The notes under the pieces were generated by a model that worked only from the letters and a program-made list of their open reading frames with translations, searched no databases and was not told the origin of the DNA. A stretch of DNA of 64,000 nucleotides from the NCBI GenBank assembly GCA_963971425.1, contig OZ020525.1, forward strand, positions 14,328,187 to 14,392,186, read 5' to 3'. The position numbers were made by a program, and so were the translations under genes. This document shows positions 47,434 to 59,500 of this stretch, piece by piece (position 1 is the first letter of the stretch; the number at the start of each line of letters is the position of its first letter). This DNA is from Bryoerythrophyllum caledonicum. Lineage: Eukaryota; Streptophyta; Bryopsida; Pottiales; Pottiaceae.

Positions 47434-48264
47434 CCCCTAAAGGACCATTTGTACCCGTGCGGTACCAATCAATTTTGGGCACGAACTTAAAAATCCATTT
47501 TTGAAAATAACTTCTTGAAATTTTTAGTGAGAATAGAAATACCGGTTATCTTTGTGGGGAATTTTTTCTTTCTTGTTTTGTAGGAAAAAAGTATGGTGCT
47601 TCAAATATAAGAAGAATGTTCACTTTGGCTGTTGAGTAGGGTACTATAGAGATGAATAGTATTGTTGTAGAGTTGACAATTGCACTTTTTTTGAGGCGGG
47701 TAGTAGTAGAAGAAAGTTCTTGGCAACCTTCATTGTTTCACTAAAAAAAACCCATAGAAATTAAGGGTTTACTTTTTTATTTTTTAATATTATTAGAATA
47801 AGTCATGATGATTCTATTCACCGTTTGGATTTTAAATTCAACAATTATTTCTCTAATCAAAAAATAAAATTGCTTTCCTAAGTAAAGGACCACTTTCTAT
47901 ACCCCTAGTTGTTACATGTCCATTTTTCTTTCTGTAAACACCTCCATTACTTATGATTTTTGGAGTGCAATGACCTAACACAAAGCAGAACATAAATCCA
48001 TTGAGCTTATGCAATGTGTAGTGGGAAAAAATGCTATTATCTTGAGTCAAAGTACATTGGCCTTGTCTGGGCACTATGCATGTACATTACAATCCGCACG
48101 ATCAACTTTTTGGAAATATTTTGGGTGTCTTCTTGTAGCAGTTAGCTTGAAGATCCCATGGTTTCAAATAGCAACGGATGATTTAAGTAGTCTAATAATA
48201 TCTCATGCCAAAGTAGCAGTTTTGGGGTGATTTCGGTGAAGCACAAGGTCCGGTACTTTAGGTG
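47434..48264. mobile_element. Inverted copy of the 848-bp TTAA element
   Basis: It begins CCCCTAAAGGACC after TTAG (a mutated TTAA, 47430-47433) and ends GGTACTTTAGGTG before TTAA (48265-48268). It matches 45995-46842 in reverse, including the AAAAATCCATTTTTGAA and GACCACTTTCTATACCCCTAG segments. The pair could form a large stem in RNA. Confidence 0.8.
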
Positions 48265-48268
48265 TTAA

Positions 48269-49060
48269 AAGATAAATGGTTGTACAAAGTCATCTTCTCT
48301 CAAATGATAAAAATATGGTCAAAATGGGTCATCCCGATGTTTCTAACCAGCAAAAGTAAAAGTGCTCTTAAGTTTCTCTAATCGGGAAGTCGTCCAAATT
48401 ATTGTACCTAAGGAACATGCACCATTGCTCTCCTTCCAGACCGTACTAGCCTATGAAAGTAGCATGGTTTGGGACTGAAGGCTATGGTCAATTATTTGGG
48501 TATGATTAGTGAAAGTTCAATTCTCTTCTAGTGGAGATATTGGGCTCGACACAAATTATAATGAGGTATCCCCAAAAAATCACGTAGATGATTGAGTGAT
48601 AGAATCAGCCTTTTCCTCTATGATGGCAACAACAGACCATTACTTGGTCTCCTGGCACTGAATTTTTGTTCTTTCAGACAAACGTACACTGTATCAAGCA
48701 TTTGAGTCTTCGACTTTGTCGTTGACATTTTCCTTTCATTTGATAGTATAAATTCAAATGTACAAACACTCATCCCCATGAGAATCCAATGTAAGGCATT
48801 TCCACAACTATATACTGTATTTTGCCTGAGTTTCAAATTTTATATTTAAAAATCACTGGCACTAAGCGGCAACAGAATTGGTTGTTTAAAATTTGGGGAT
48901 TCCTTGATTCTACTGTTATTGCTGAAATTCTCTTGTTTACCATTCCAGGTGTGCTATTTCAATCATGTAACACTGGCACTGATCATGTACTCAAGGGAAC
49001 AACAATAATGACTGTACTGTAGCAATTTTTCTACCACCGTCCTACATCAAAGGACCACCT
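48269..49060. other. Intergenic region
   Basis: No gene or repeat recognised with confidence. Confidence 0.35.
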
Positions 49061-49414
49061 AAGGTAAGCCCCCCTATAACCGACAAGTTAAGGAATGTGC
49101 ATATGTGGAGAGAGGAAATAATGATACTATTATTTTTCAGTGGTAGCCAATAGAATTACAATTCCAACCCAAGTGATTTCATATTTTTTCGATGAAAATT
49201 GAATTAGTTATGAATTTTCAAGTTGTGCAGCCATGTTTAGTGGGTGGCCAGCAGTAGGTAACCCCCATAACCAACGACCAGAAGTAAGGGTCTTGACTAA
49301 CAGCAAACCTCCATTTGGAACTAAGTTGGTGGTAATGGGATGGAAGAGGGTTGGATATACCTCAATTATATAGGCGTTGGCTATGGGTTTTTGTTGGTTA
49401 TGGGGAGCTTACCT
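49061..49414. mobile_element. ~354-bp TIR element, copy 1
   Basis: The ends AAGGTAAGCCCCCCTATAACC and GGTTATGGGGAGCTTACCT are inverted repeats. Copies 2 (50761-51114) and 3 (55001-55354, inverted) share the whole interior, for example AATTCCAACCCAAGTGATTT and GGGTGGCCAGCAGTAGGTA. Non-coding. Target duplication is unclear for this copy. Confidence 0.85.
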
Positions 49415-50029
49415 GAATTGCTTTATACTCTACTGATAAAGAAAAACTATAAAGATGAACTTCTTGAGAATGCAACCTTAGGATCTTCTTCTAAACTTTT
49501 GTGAGATGATGTGGTGAAAATTTGTGAATCTTGAGTGTCCAGATTGGATGATAATTGAAATCAAAGTGAAACGTTTGTCCCCCCAACAAACATTTTATCT
49601 TTTACGGGTTAGAAGAAGTTTTTGCCACATTTGAGATAGAAAAAGAGAGCTCCACAAATCATAACTATTATTTTCCTCTTCGACCCAATCATAGAAATGT
49701 ATATCTATACTAGCAATTGGCGCTTGCTTTGCAACGCAGAAGTCCAACCATTTTAATGTAGTTTTTATATTACAAATTTTTTATATAAAAATGTAACATG
49801 ATTCACTACATGGTTGATTGCACGGTTGACTGCAGCGTTTATATAGTTCACTGCACAATTGACTCTACGATTGATTGATGCATGGTTTAGTGCGCAAATT
49901 ATGATTATGATAGGACTACTTTTAGCAGTTAAAAAAGAGAAAATAGGTCAAACCCCTTGATATTTCTAGTGTGGTTATCTAAATTTCTTTAGAAGCCCAA
50001 TTGTTTTCATTCTATTTTCATCACTACTC
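49415..50029. other. Intergenic, with a repeat fragment
   Basis: 49460-49540 is a reverse-oriented fragment of the family seen at 50530-50655 and 51716-51938 (TTGAGAATGCAACC, GATCTTCTTCTAAAC). Nothing else recognised. Confidence 0.4.
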
Positions 50030-50464
50030 TTGCCTTGTGGTGGTGGCTCTCAAGGGACCCCACAAAAACTACGCGTTGAAAATCAAGCCCCACAAGCCAC
50101 CTTGGCGCCTAAGAAAAATCATAGTCCAAGTACACTCACAATTGTTGTGTTTGATATTGCAAACCCTCCAACTGATACTGAAATCAAACGGATATGCACA
50201 CACATTTCACACATAGCAAGTAGATCCTTTTCAAAAGTCCGGGAATTACCGGAAGTCTTCAAAACCTTCGATATTTGCACTTGTAGTGGTGGAAGCATGA
50301 TCCCTTTCGGACGTTGGATGTACCACTTTCTGTATGTCTCATCATCATCTTATGCTACTCTCATTTTTGGAAAGTCAAATTTCACCTGCAAGGAAATCTC
50401 TAGACCTCACAATCGCCAAGGTTGTGACAGGGATCCTTGTCGTAGGGACTGTGGTGTGTACTGA
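50030..50464 (+). CDS. Possible small Cys-rich protein or exon, low confidence
   Basis: An uninterrupted frame of 144 codons lies in AT-rich DNA. It contains IVVFDIANPPTDTEIKRICT and a C-terminus with several cysteines (FTCKEISRPHNRQGCDRDPC, RRDCGVY). There is no ATG at its beginning. The upstream in-frame stretch (FILFSSLLLPCGGG) could be an exon of a secreted protein. No family recognised; it may be a captured fragment or chance. Confidence 0.25.
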   Translation: MPCGGGSQGTPQKLRVENQAPQATLAPKKNHSPSTLTIVVFDIANPPTDTEIKRICTHISHIASRSFSKVRELPEVFKTFDICTCSGGSMIPFGRWMYHFLYVSSSSYATLIFGKSNFTCKEISRPHNRQGCDRDPCRRDCGVY

Positions 50465-50760
50465 ACTTTGAAGACTGTCTTTCCTGCGTGACCTATGAGT
50501 AGGAATTGTATCAGTGTGAATATACACTATGTTTACCACATCACCTCATGTAAGTGTAGAAGAAAATCCTATGGTTACATTCTCAAGAAGTTGATCCCAA
50601 TAGTTTTTAATCAATGGAGCAGAGATTCCTCTAAAATGCCTCGGTGCTTTAGACGTTAAATGAAAAAAACAAAACAAAACAAAACAACATATTTGAATGT
50701 TTAGTCCCTACACCTAAAGATCCATAGCACTAATAGCATAAATGTTATGGACATGGCATT
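50465..50760. repeat. Fragment of the 51.7-kb TTAA family
   Basis: 50530-50655 (ACATCACCTCATGTAAGTGT ... CCTCGGTGCTTTAGACG then TTAA) is a diverged copy of the right part of 51716-51938. An (AAAAC)n run lies at about 50669-50690. Confidence 0.55.
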
Positions 50761-51114
50761 AAGGTAAGCCCCCCTAAAACCAACAAGTTAAGGAATGTGC
50801 ATATATGGAGAGAGGAGATAATTATGCTATTATTTTTGAGTGATAGCCAATAGAATTACAATTCCAACCCAAGTGATTTCATATTTTTTCAATGAAAACT
50901 GAATTAGTTATGAATTTTCAAAGTGTGCAGCCATGTTTAGTGGGTGGCCAGCAGTAGGTACCCCCCATAACCAACGACCAAAAGTAAGGGTCTCGACTAA
51001 AGCAAACCTCCATTTCGAGGTGAGTTGGTGGTTATGGGATGGAAGGGGGTTGGATATACCCCAATTTTATAGGCGTTGGCTATGGATTTTTGTTGGTTAT
51101 GGGAGGGCTTACCT
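50761..51114. mobile_element. ~354-bp TIR element, copy 2
   Basis: The ends AAGGTAAGCCCCCCTAAAACC and GGTTATGGGAGGGCTTACCTT are flanked by ATT on both sides, a possible 3-bp target duplication. Very similar to copy 1 at 49061. Confidence 0.85.
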
Positions 51115-51715
51115 TATTAGTACATGAACATTTGGTACCTCATTGCACTCATGGCACCAGCCTACAATAACTTAGGTTCATAGCATTGCTGCAGAATTGC
51201 AGAGTTAACCTAATTGTCTTGTACCAGGAGCTGCATTGCACTGAGGCCGGGAACCTTATTGACCAAATCTCGCCTCCAGTGCCAGAGCCACTCACTATGA
51301 GACAGTGTTGTTACTTCATCGGTTTTCATGTGACCGTCCTTCCATCACCGTGCACAATGTCTTCATTGAAGTTGCTGGTAAACCATGTGGATGTGGAACT
51401 TGAAAGGACTCCCTAGTGTACGACAAGTTATTTTTAAAGATTTTTTTCAATATATAAGAAATAATAATAAGAATCATGTATTTACACAAACATTTGTAAT
51501 TGTCATTTCCATCCAATTTGATATGAATTTTAATCTATAAATGGCTAAATTGTATGCAGCCACAATTCAATTCACCCGGCCAACACCAATTGGGGAAAGG
51601 CAAATGTGGACACACAAGGATTGCAAGATAAATTTAGTTTGCTCTACGGTGAGGCATCTACTGCTACTCTCTAAAAATAGCTATAGCCATTCAGTTTGAG
51701 TTAGCTTGTCATTAA

Positions 51716-51938
51716 CCCCTGAAGAACTAAGTGTTCATTTGGGGAACATACTCATTCATTTTTATGGCGATTTTCATTCAATCCATACATTCAAAATTCA
51801 CAAAATGTTGACCACATCATCTCGTATAAGTTTAGAAGAAGATCTTACGGTTACATTCTCAAGAATTGCATCTTGGCAGATTTTAATCAATGAAGTAGAG
51901 TTGCTCTAAAATGCCTTGGTCCTTTAGGGGGTATGAGG
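51716..51938. mobile_element. piggyBac-like MITE
   Basis: TTAA (51712-51715) precedes CCCCTGAAGAACTAAGTG. The right part CTTGGTCCTTTAGGGGG is followed by TATGAGG and TTAA (51939-51942). The ends are inverted repeats apart from the short right extension. Confidence 0.65.
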
Positions 51939-51942
51939 TTAA

Positions 51943-52411
51943 AAGGGTGTGAGTCCAAGATTTCTATTTCAAAATGAAGGAAGAACTTGGTAATTCCTGA
52001 TGCTTACATTGGGAAAGTCAAACGAGCAATCTTATTTTTAGTATTTTTGTAACTTTCTACAACCATGTTCCGTAGTGATGCAATTCAAGCCAAAAGAAGC
52101 AGCAGCAATTTCAGCACATATATAATTAGAATATGCTAATAAAAAACAAATCATGCGGGGATGTGCCGAATCACACAAAAACACCTCTTACAATGGTGGG
52201 TCATGTTTCATTGGGCACATTCTTTCAAAAAGCCCACATCAACTTCCAGAAGACTTGCCCATGATCAGGAACTGCAGTTTCCCGGCTGCCCGCAACCCGA
52301 GGCTCCTAATCCCGGCATCCCCACATTGTCCTCATGATGCACAAAATCGAACAGTCAACCCCCGCCCTCATTGAATGCCCCCTCCCATCTTTGGATACCA
52401 TGTCACTAACC
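51943..52411. other. Intergenic region
   Basis: No gene or repeat recognised. Confidence 0.35.
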
Positions 52412-52651
52412 CTACTGCACTGATTTTGATGTTTAGTGTCATGTTTAGTGTCATGGGCAGTAAAGGACTTGTAAATGCTATAAGTTTTCATTCTTGATGA
52501 ATATTTTTACCAACCATGTCCACTATGATCCCCCACTCTGAGTAGTATAGATTGTTGTGCTCTTAGTAAAAATTTATATCAAAAGTAAAAACTTATAGCA
52601 TTTACAAGACATTTAGTGCCCATGACAGTAAACATCAAAATCAGTGTAGTA
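52412..52651. mobile_element. 240-bp MITE, core shared with 7734 and 55400
   Basis: Terminal inverted repeats of ~31 bp: CTACTGCACTGATTTTGATG (52412) and its partner ending CATCAAAATCAGTGTAGTA (52651). Subterminal inverted segments TTGTAAATGCTATAAG and CTTATAGCATTTACAAG are shared with the element at 55400. Confidence 0.85.
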
Positions 52652-52703
52652 CTTTCATCCCACCGAGTTATAATAAACAGAGTACCTGTATTTGTATTCT
52701 TAA

Positions 52704-53950
52704 CCCCTAAAGGACCATGACAATTTCACACGAAAAACACTTTGAAATTGTTGATTCTAGTGCAATTAGTAAGGAAGGAAACAAAACCTTATATTTGTAG
52801 TTTTGACCGTAGGATCTCAATTCAGACTTACTAAGGACCGCTTTGCACTGGGCCAAGTCGAGAGGCAACCGTCAAAATTTCAGCCCAAACAATGACAAGA
52901 GGCCAAATCCTTGGCTAAAAACATACATTAAATTGAAGGAAGTTGACGGCCTCTTGAAAGAAGTTTTGGTCAGCCAAAACGGCGACCCAAGTTTTGAAAG
53001 GCCGTCGCTTTGGTGCCAAAACTCTCTAAAAGTGCTGCCAAATAGGGTCAATGGAGGGCTTTGGCCTTTGGTGTGAAGGCCAAGAGGCCAAACTTTGGCC
53101 ATTCTTGCAATCTCATTGGTGGAAACCAACAGCCTCTTGACCTTGGTAACATACTCACAAAATTTCAAAAACTTTGACCACAAGGATTGAAAAATTACAG
53201 TGTTTGAAGTCAAGACAATGGTTCATTTTCTTTCCTACGTTGAGTGGATCAATAGACTTTGACTTCACTTGATATCAAATTTTTGCACTATACAAAGTCT
53301 AAATCTTTTACCATTGTGTTAGGAATGATGTTAGTTTTGTTATACACAAATTTTTAGAGGTAGAAAAGGGATGTAGCATATTCAAAACAAGTGTGCAAGG
53401 AGTGGAGGTACAATAATTGTAAATTCACGTTTTATATTATTGTGAATTTAGTATGTTTTAGAATGATAATCTAAACGGTTAATAAGAAGGTTTACACCAC
53501 ATATTGTTGTTGAGAAAATAAAAGTGAAAAATATGAAGATCTCTAGGTTTTATGTAGAAAAGATGAAGATTTTTCCCTACTTGCCCGAAATGTGTAAAAA
53601 TGTTTGACTTGAGTTAAAATGTTTTTCTCACACTAGAGACAAGAATTTTCTTACAAGAATTTTTCTTGACATCTTCAAAGAAGGTGATATTCTCCATATG
53701 TTTGAAAAATCTCAATGTCATTAGAAACTTCTAGCAATATTTTGAAGTTGCCCAAAGTCCCCATTTCTAACTTCAAGTGGTACTAGCTTTCAAACCATGA
53801 ATTCAAAAAATAATAATAAAAATACTTCCACACAATTCTTATTAGAGACAATCTAGTATAAAGCTTCTCCAAAAACGTAATAAAATTGAATTTTAGGAAC
53901 CTACCCAAAATCAAAATCATCCCTCCAAGGAACACTTGGTCCTTTAGGGG
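52704..53950. mobile_element. 1.25-kb piggyBac-like non-autonomous element
   Basis: TTAA (52700-52703) then CCCCTAAAGGACCATGAC at the left; CACTTGGTCCTTTAGGGG then TTAA (53951-53954) at the right. The termini match over at least 13 bp. No transposase frame. It carries a ~312-bp insertion at 52835-53146. Confidence 0.85.
52835..53146. mobile_element. ~312-bp insertion with TAA at both flanks
   Basis: Comparison with the inverted relative around 47010-47040 shows extra DNA here. Its ends hold CCAAGTCGAGAGGC and the inverted GCCTCTTGACCTTGG. TAA precedes and follows, as in PIF/Harbinger insertions. Confidence 0.55.
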
Positions 53951-53954
53951 TTAA

Positions 53955-54734
53955 TACACATACATGCATTTAGTCGTATTTTTTATTTTTAAATATGCCC
54001 AAATACATGATTGAGAGGCACATAATAGCGGCAATCAGCAAGAAATGCGGCGTCAACAACAACGTGTACTAACACATCTAAATACATGTATTCAGTTGTC
54101 CAAATGTATATATTTGATAACCATAGTTCCAGTGAACCTTCTTCATATTCACCAACATCGTCCAAAAATCAAAGAAATTATTGGATGGCCATCCACATGG
54201 ATTGGCCCACAATCCTTAATTTCCTCCAACCTCTCTTATATCTAAACTAACAAGTGTTGTGTGTCCTGTCTTTTCCTCTCTCAAATACTGCATTTGACTT
54301 TCAGCTCAAATTATCAATTCCATGATACATGGTTAAATTTGAGGCCACTACCTTCTGCACTTTTTGGAAAACTCTATTAGCGTAGTAATCCTACATTTTC
54401 TAAAGTCAACCAATCTTAAACACCAAGTTTTTTATTTATAAGAAGAAAACTCCTATTAGTAAGACCTACGTGAGTAAAGAGTCTTTTGGAGATTATACAT
54501 TTATGACATAGGCCATCATAACCTAATTATGTATAGTACATCTAGCACATAAACTTGCTTAAGTTCCACAAAATTCATTCAAATTTCAGCCAAATCCTTA
54601 AAATTTCAACCAATCTAAGGTAGGACAACCTAAAACTAACTTGCGACCTAGTACGGCTTGTTTCAATACCATTTCTAGATTTTAGGGAGGAAATGTAGCA
54701 TGTCTTTACATGATTTGTGCATTGATCAATGAAT
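53955..54734. other. AT-rich intergenic region
   Basis: No gene or repeat recognised. Confidence 0.35.
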
Positions 54735-55395
54735 TTATAAGTGGTGTAACTTAGAGAGACTACTAACTTATAACCTCAGCTAACTAGTTACCACTATTGA
54801 CAGCTCCGCCTTTTGTCACCAGTGCTCCGCCTTTTGTCTCAACCTCACTGCACCTCTAAAGTAGGATGACGGCTACGCCTCTAGATGGTGCAAGTGGATG
54901 GAGGGGCAATCGGGCTGAAGTTACCAACTCCAAGCTACTAAACCCACTATTAACTATATGACCTCTACCAAATTCTTATCACCTCCATCCATCAGCATAT
55001 AAGGTAAGCCTCCCCATAACCAACAAAAACCCATAGCCAACGCCTACAAAATTGGGGTAAATCCAACCCTCTTCGATCCCATTACCACGAACTGAGCTCC
55101 AAATGGAGGTTTGCTATTAGTCAAGACCCTTACTTACAGTCATTGGTCATGGAGGTACCTACTGCTGGCCACCCACTAAACATGGCTGCACAGTTTGAAA
55201 ATTCATAACTAATTCAGTTTTCATCGAAAAAATATGAAATCACTTGGGTTGGAATAATAATTCTATTCGCTATCACCGAAAAATAATAGTATAAAAATCT
55301 CCTCTCTCTATATATGCACATTCCTTAACTTGTCGGTTTTAGGGGGCCTACCTTATTTGGCAATAACTTATGGGAGGAAGGAGTATATAAACCAA
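54735..55395. repeat. Dispersed repeat related to the 42.7-kb interior, split by an insertion
   Basis: 54760-55000 and 55355-55385 together match 42671-42926 (AAGTAGGATGAC.G, TGGATGGAGG.G.AAT.GGGCTGAAGTTAC, ATAACTTATGGGAGGAA.GAGT). The 55001-55354 TIR element sits in the middle. Confidence 0.75.
55001..55354. mobile_element. ~354-bp TIR element, copy 3 (inverted), nested
   Basis: Ends AAGGTAAGCCTCCCCATAACC and GGGGGCCTACCTT. It lies in reverse orientation to copies 1 and 2 and interrupts the repeat described at 54735-55395 within a GCATAT..ATTTGG context. Confidence 0.85.
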
Positions 55396-55399
55396 CTAC

Positions 55400-55624
55400 G
55401 GTACACTAAATATCACTTTTAGCGTAGTGCCTAGTAAATGACTTGTAAATGCAATAAGTTTTTACTCTTGATGCCAATTTTTACCAAGAGCATAACTCTC
55501 TATAGTATTCAAATAAAAGGATCATTATAAACATAGTTGGTATAAATATTCACTTAAAGTAAAAACCTATGGCATTTACAAGTCATTTACTGGGCGCTAC
55601 ACTAAAAGTGGTATTTAGTGTACC
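55400..55624. mobile_element. 225-bp MITE, core shared with 52412
   Basis: 32-bp terminal inverted repeats with three mismatches start GGTACACTAAATATCACTTT (55400) and end AGTGGTATTTAGTGTACC (55624, approximate). The core ACTTGTAAATGCAATAAG...CATTTACAAGTCATTTAC is shared with 52412-52651, while the outer termini differ. Confidence 0.85.
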
Positions 55625-56565
55625 AATCCTCACATCATCCATCCATCCATAAATCCATCCATGGATGGGGAGCTGAGAATGTGGGGGCAGTGACGCCGTC
55701 GCATCTAGACATGTCCTGCGCAGCTAGCGCCGCTAACAGTGAATAAGCACAGCACAGTAGTCACACACAGTCCACTCTCAAAAGCCGGCGCATCATCTCC
55801 ATCAGAAAAGCAGCAGCATTCACCAAAGGCTCAGGCATCTCCTCACACGACTAACTTAACTTAGCACTTGTACATCCTAGTATTTCTAGGCGCAGGCATG
55901 AAGAGATCCAACTTATTAACTAGCAGTAGGCGCCACTCAGCTTATTCTGGCAACAGTGATCACCGAGGTTTGTAGAGATATATAGAGATATGAAAGCTCA
56001 GTGGGGCTCAAAGGTCAGCTGGTGAGGAGCTTGCTCTCTGGAATCCCCTCCAAAGGTGCCACCCTTGGGAGGAGTGGTTGTCATCTCTCTAAGCTGAATT
56101 TGACATTGATGGGGGAAAAGTAGGGTGAGTTTGGTGGAAGTTGTTGGTTTTTGGTGGTGATGATCATCGCCTGAGTGTGTATATATCTGATGAAGCAGGT
56201 TCAGTGTGGCCAGGCTCACTAGGTCATCTTTGAGGTGATCTACTCTTGCACAGGCTTTTTGGAATGGTGCAAGTTTTATGGTGGACCAGAGGAATTGTGT
56301 TCGGTTCGGGTCCAGTAAGGTCATCTTCTTCAATTGGTAGCTTGTTTTGATCATTCGTTTGCAATTTCTACGGGGAAGAGGTACATGTTTTCTTAGCTTG
56401 TTTTGATGGATTAGGACAGGCGTGCTTCTTTGCCTTCGCTTTGCAGATTAGATTGGATCATCTCTTGGTTAGTGACTGGCATTTCTCAGCTGGCTGCAGG
56501 ATGGATTGATTGTTACATGATTTCTGAGAGGTGCAGAATCATGGAGGTGACCTGAGTCAAGTGGG
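55625..56565. other. Upstream region of the SOSEKI gene
   Basis: A CATCCATCC microsatellite lies at 55635-55665. The rest is probably promoter and 5' leader. One short upstream ATG at 56541 (followed quickly by TGA) may be an upstream open frame. Confidence 0.45.
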
Positions 56566-59500
56566 ATGCCGAGTCTGAGGGCGGGGAGGCCGCGTCCGGG
56601 GGCCGTCGCCGCCGCGGCCGCCATGGAGTCTCCGCCATTGATCTCCCGCACCGCCCCCGAGGTGCTCATCTCCCGCACCGCCCAGGAGGTGGTCATCTCC
56701 CGCACCGCCGAGGTGCTGTACATGCTCAGCCATGGTGCGCAGCTGGAGCATCCGCACATGATCAACGTCCACTACTCCGCTCGTCAACTAGGCCCCACCT
56801 TGAGAGGTTCGTCAGCCAATTCCTCTTCCACCTCAACGTCGGCGGTTTTCTCATTCCCAGTTGTGCTCCTCCTCATGTGATAAACTCTAATTCTAGTGTC
56901 TATTGAGGCTAAAGAAATGATAACAAACAAAAAAAACCTTGCACTTTAAAAGTTCCGTCACAAACCTGCCATTCAATAGCTATCTTGTTTCTAAATTCCA
57001 TTATAAATCTAAACTTGTTTCAAACTTGGGATGTTTTCACAATGCCAGTGGTACTCTCTTTGACTCATATTTTCTACTCATAAAGTAGTGCCTCGTTTAC
57101 AAATGACAGAAAGATACTTTCAAATGTTAGAATTTTCAAGCTGTCAACATAAGAAGTGTAGCCCTCTTGGGATCATTGATTTGGTGCTTGATTTTCAGAT
57201 GTGAAGGCTCGTCTGGTTGCATTGCGAGGCAAAGGAATGCCGGACTCGTTTTCCTGGTCATACAAAAGGTATGCACTCATATGCAGTCTTTGAATTGAGA
57301 CATCCTCTTTTTTTGAAGGACTGATGGTACATTCTCTTGGTGTGTCGATCAGAAAGTATAGGAACACCTTCATCTGGTGTGACTTGTTCGACGACGACCT
57401 CATCGTGCCTCTTCCTGGAAGCGAAGAGTACGTGCTCAAAGCCGTGAAGCTCTTCGACGTCAAGGTTGCAGCGTCAAAAGGTGTGACTGAATCCTGTCAA
57501 GTGAGTTGGAATTGATAAATAATCAATTAACCTAGTGCCTATATTTGTGTTTCTGATATCGGTTCTATATTCTAGATTGTGTAGGTTCATGAATACAAAA
57601 AGAATGGCAGTAATTTTCAGTATCATGGGCACCTTTCTAGATGCAACTTCTGAGATCAATTCTGTATTCCAGATAGTTTCTACTTAGGATTTTGAATTCA
57701 TTACATGAGCAGACAATTTGGTACAACTAGCAATGTGAGAACCTCTGACGTTGACAAAGTTTGTGTGATGATTTGGTTGCATGATCAGACGACAAAGCGG
57801 TGGCAGTGGCGCCCGAAGAGCTGCCGCGCCTGAAGTCTCCTCGAGCCTCCAGCCCGTGCCCGAGGCCAAGCTCACGGCATCTCGCATCAAAGCCAGAGCG
57901 CCTTCACGTGGAGGACGACGTGTCCGCGGCGATCAAGAAGAGCCTGCTGCTCATCAACATCCCGCCATCGCCCGCCGACATCACCCCGTCGTCGACAAAC
58001 CTCCTGATGAGCAACCTCAAAGGCGGAGGCGCAGCCACCGAAGCCTTCAGCACCTTAGAGCACAGCGACGTCTCCACCCAGAGGTCACACACGAATGCAG
58101 CCTCGCAAACTGCACACGTGAGGGAGCTCCACAAGGACGTCACCACAGACTGCAACTTCGGCACCATGAGCAAAAAGGACGAGACGACGTCCGTTTCACC
58201 GCCTCGTTTGAGGAGAAAGGCGACGAGGGAGGGGAAGGACGTTGGCAAGTCTAGCAGTGGCATCTACGAAGAGACCGTGTCAACTTCTGGACCCGATGAC
58301 CCTTTTCTCTATGGCGTGTTGCGGAAGGCGACCAGGCTGGGGAGCAGTTTCCGGCCGCGGCTGTGCCGAGGCGTGGACGTGATCGAGTCGACGCGCATCA
58401 AAACCAAGCTGTACTACCGAAGCAAGGCTGCTGCCAAGGATCAATCATCATCAGCACCAGCACCAGCACCAGCGGTGCCAGAACTGAATCCTTGTGAAGA
58501 AGAAGAAGAAGAATCGAAGCCTTTGCAGGGCTTTGCCAGCCTTAAGGAGTATTTCGAATCCAAGGAACTATCAACTCGAACCGCCTCAACACCCGCAGTT
58601 CAAGACAACGAAGACTCGGCAACTCCTCTTCCAAGGCGCCAGGCTTTCGGGAACGAGGCTTTGGACGCTTCATACAGGAAAACCATGGAAGTTTTGGCGA
58701 AGCTGCCGAATTCTCGCGGCGCGTCCAGAGTGCACACCGATCATGATCATGTCACGCCGCAAAGGAGAGAATCCAAGGGCAACAAGCAGCAGGAGATGAT
58801 GATCATGTCTTTGCAGAACTCCAAATTACATGATCCACATGACGATTTCCTTTCCCGTTTTTGCGCTATCCATGGACTGGACGATGATGTTGATGATATT
58901 CCAGTACCTGTGGCGGAAGCGAGGGACCGGGATTTGAAGCCGAGGTCACGGAGCGTGATGAAGAAAGCCACCATGGCCAGCTTTGAGGCTTCCACTGTCA
59001 GGTGTGGTCAATATACTGAATATGGCGGTTTTCTTTGCTGTTTTTTTTTATATGAAATATTGACCTCTAGATCATCAGTTGTAGGGCGAAGGCGACAGTG
59101 AAGACACCATCTGAGGAGAGGAGGATAAAAGCAGCGCCCAGAAACAAAGTGGAGGATTCCACCAAGTTGCAGTGTTCAGAGATGGATTCTCGCGCCATGC
59201 ACAATGGGAATAAACAAGGGTTGAAGCCTGTGGCACCTGCAACTAATAGCTTGGTAGAAGCTGCTGCTGCTGAGGTTGTCACTCGTCGGTGGCCCCTTGA
59301 GCCTACTGTCAGACCAAGAGACTTCAAAAGCAGAGAAGACAGGTGAGTTGTGTGTACCTGAATTCTTTGTAAAGTCGCTCAAACTTTTTTCATCGAAGAT
59401 TTCACCTCTTTTTTCACTCTCAGATTAAGTATAATATTTTATTATAGTTAATGGAAGAGCTAGTTTTAGCTACCTTTAAGAATGAAAGGAAGGTCATGAA

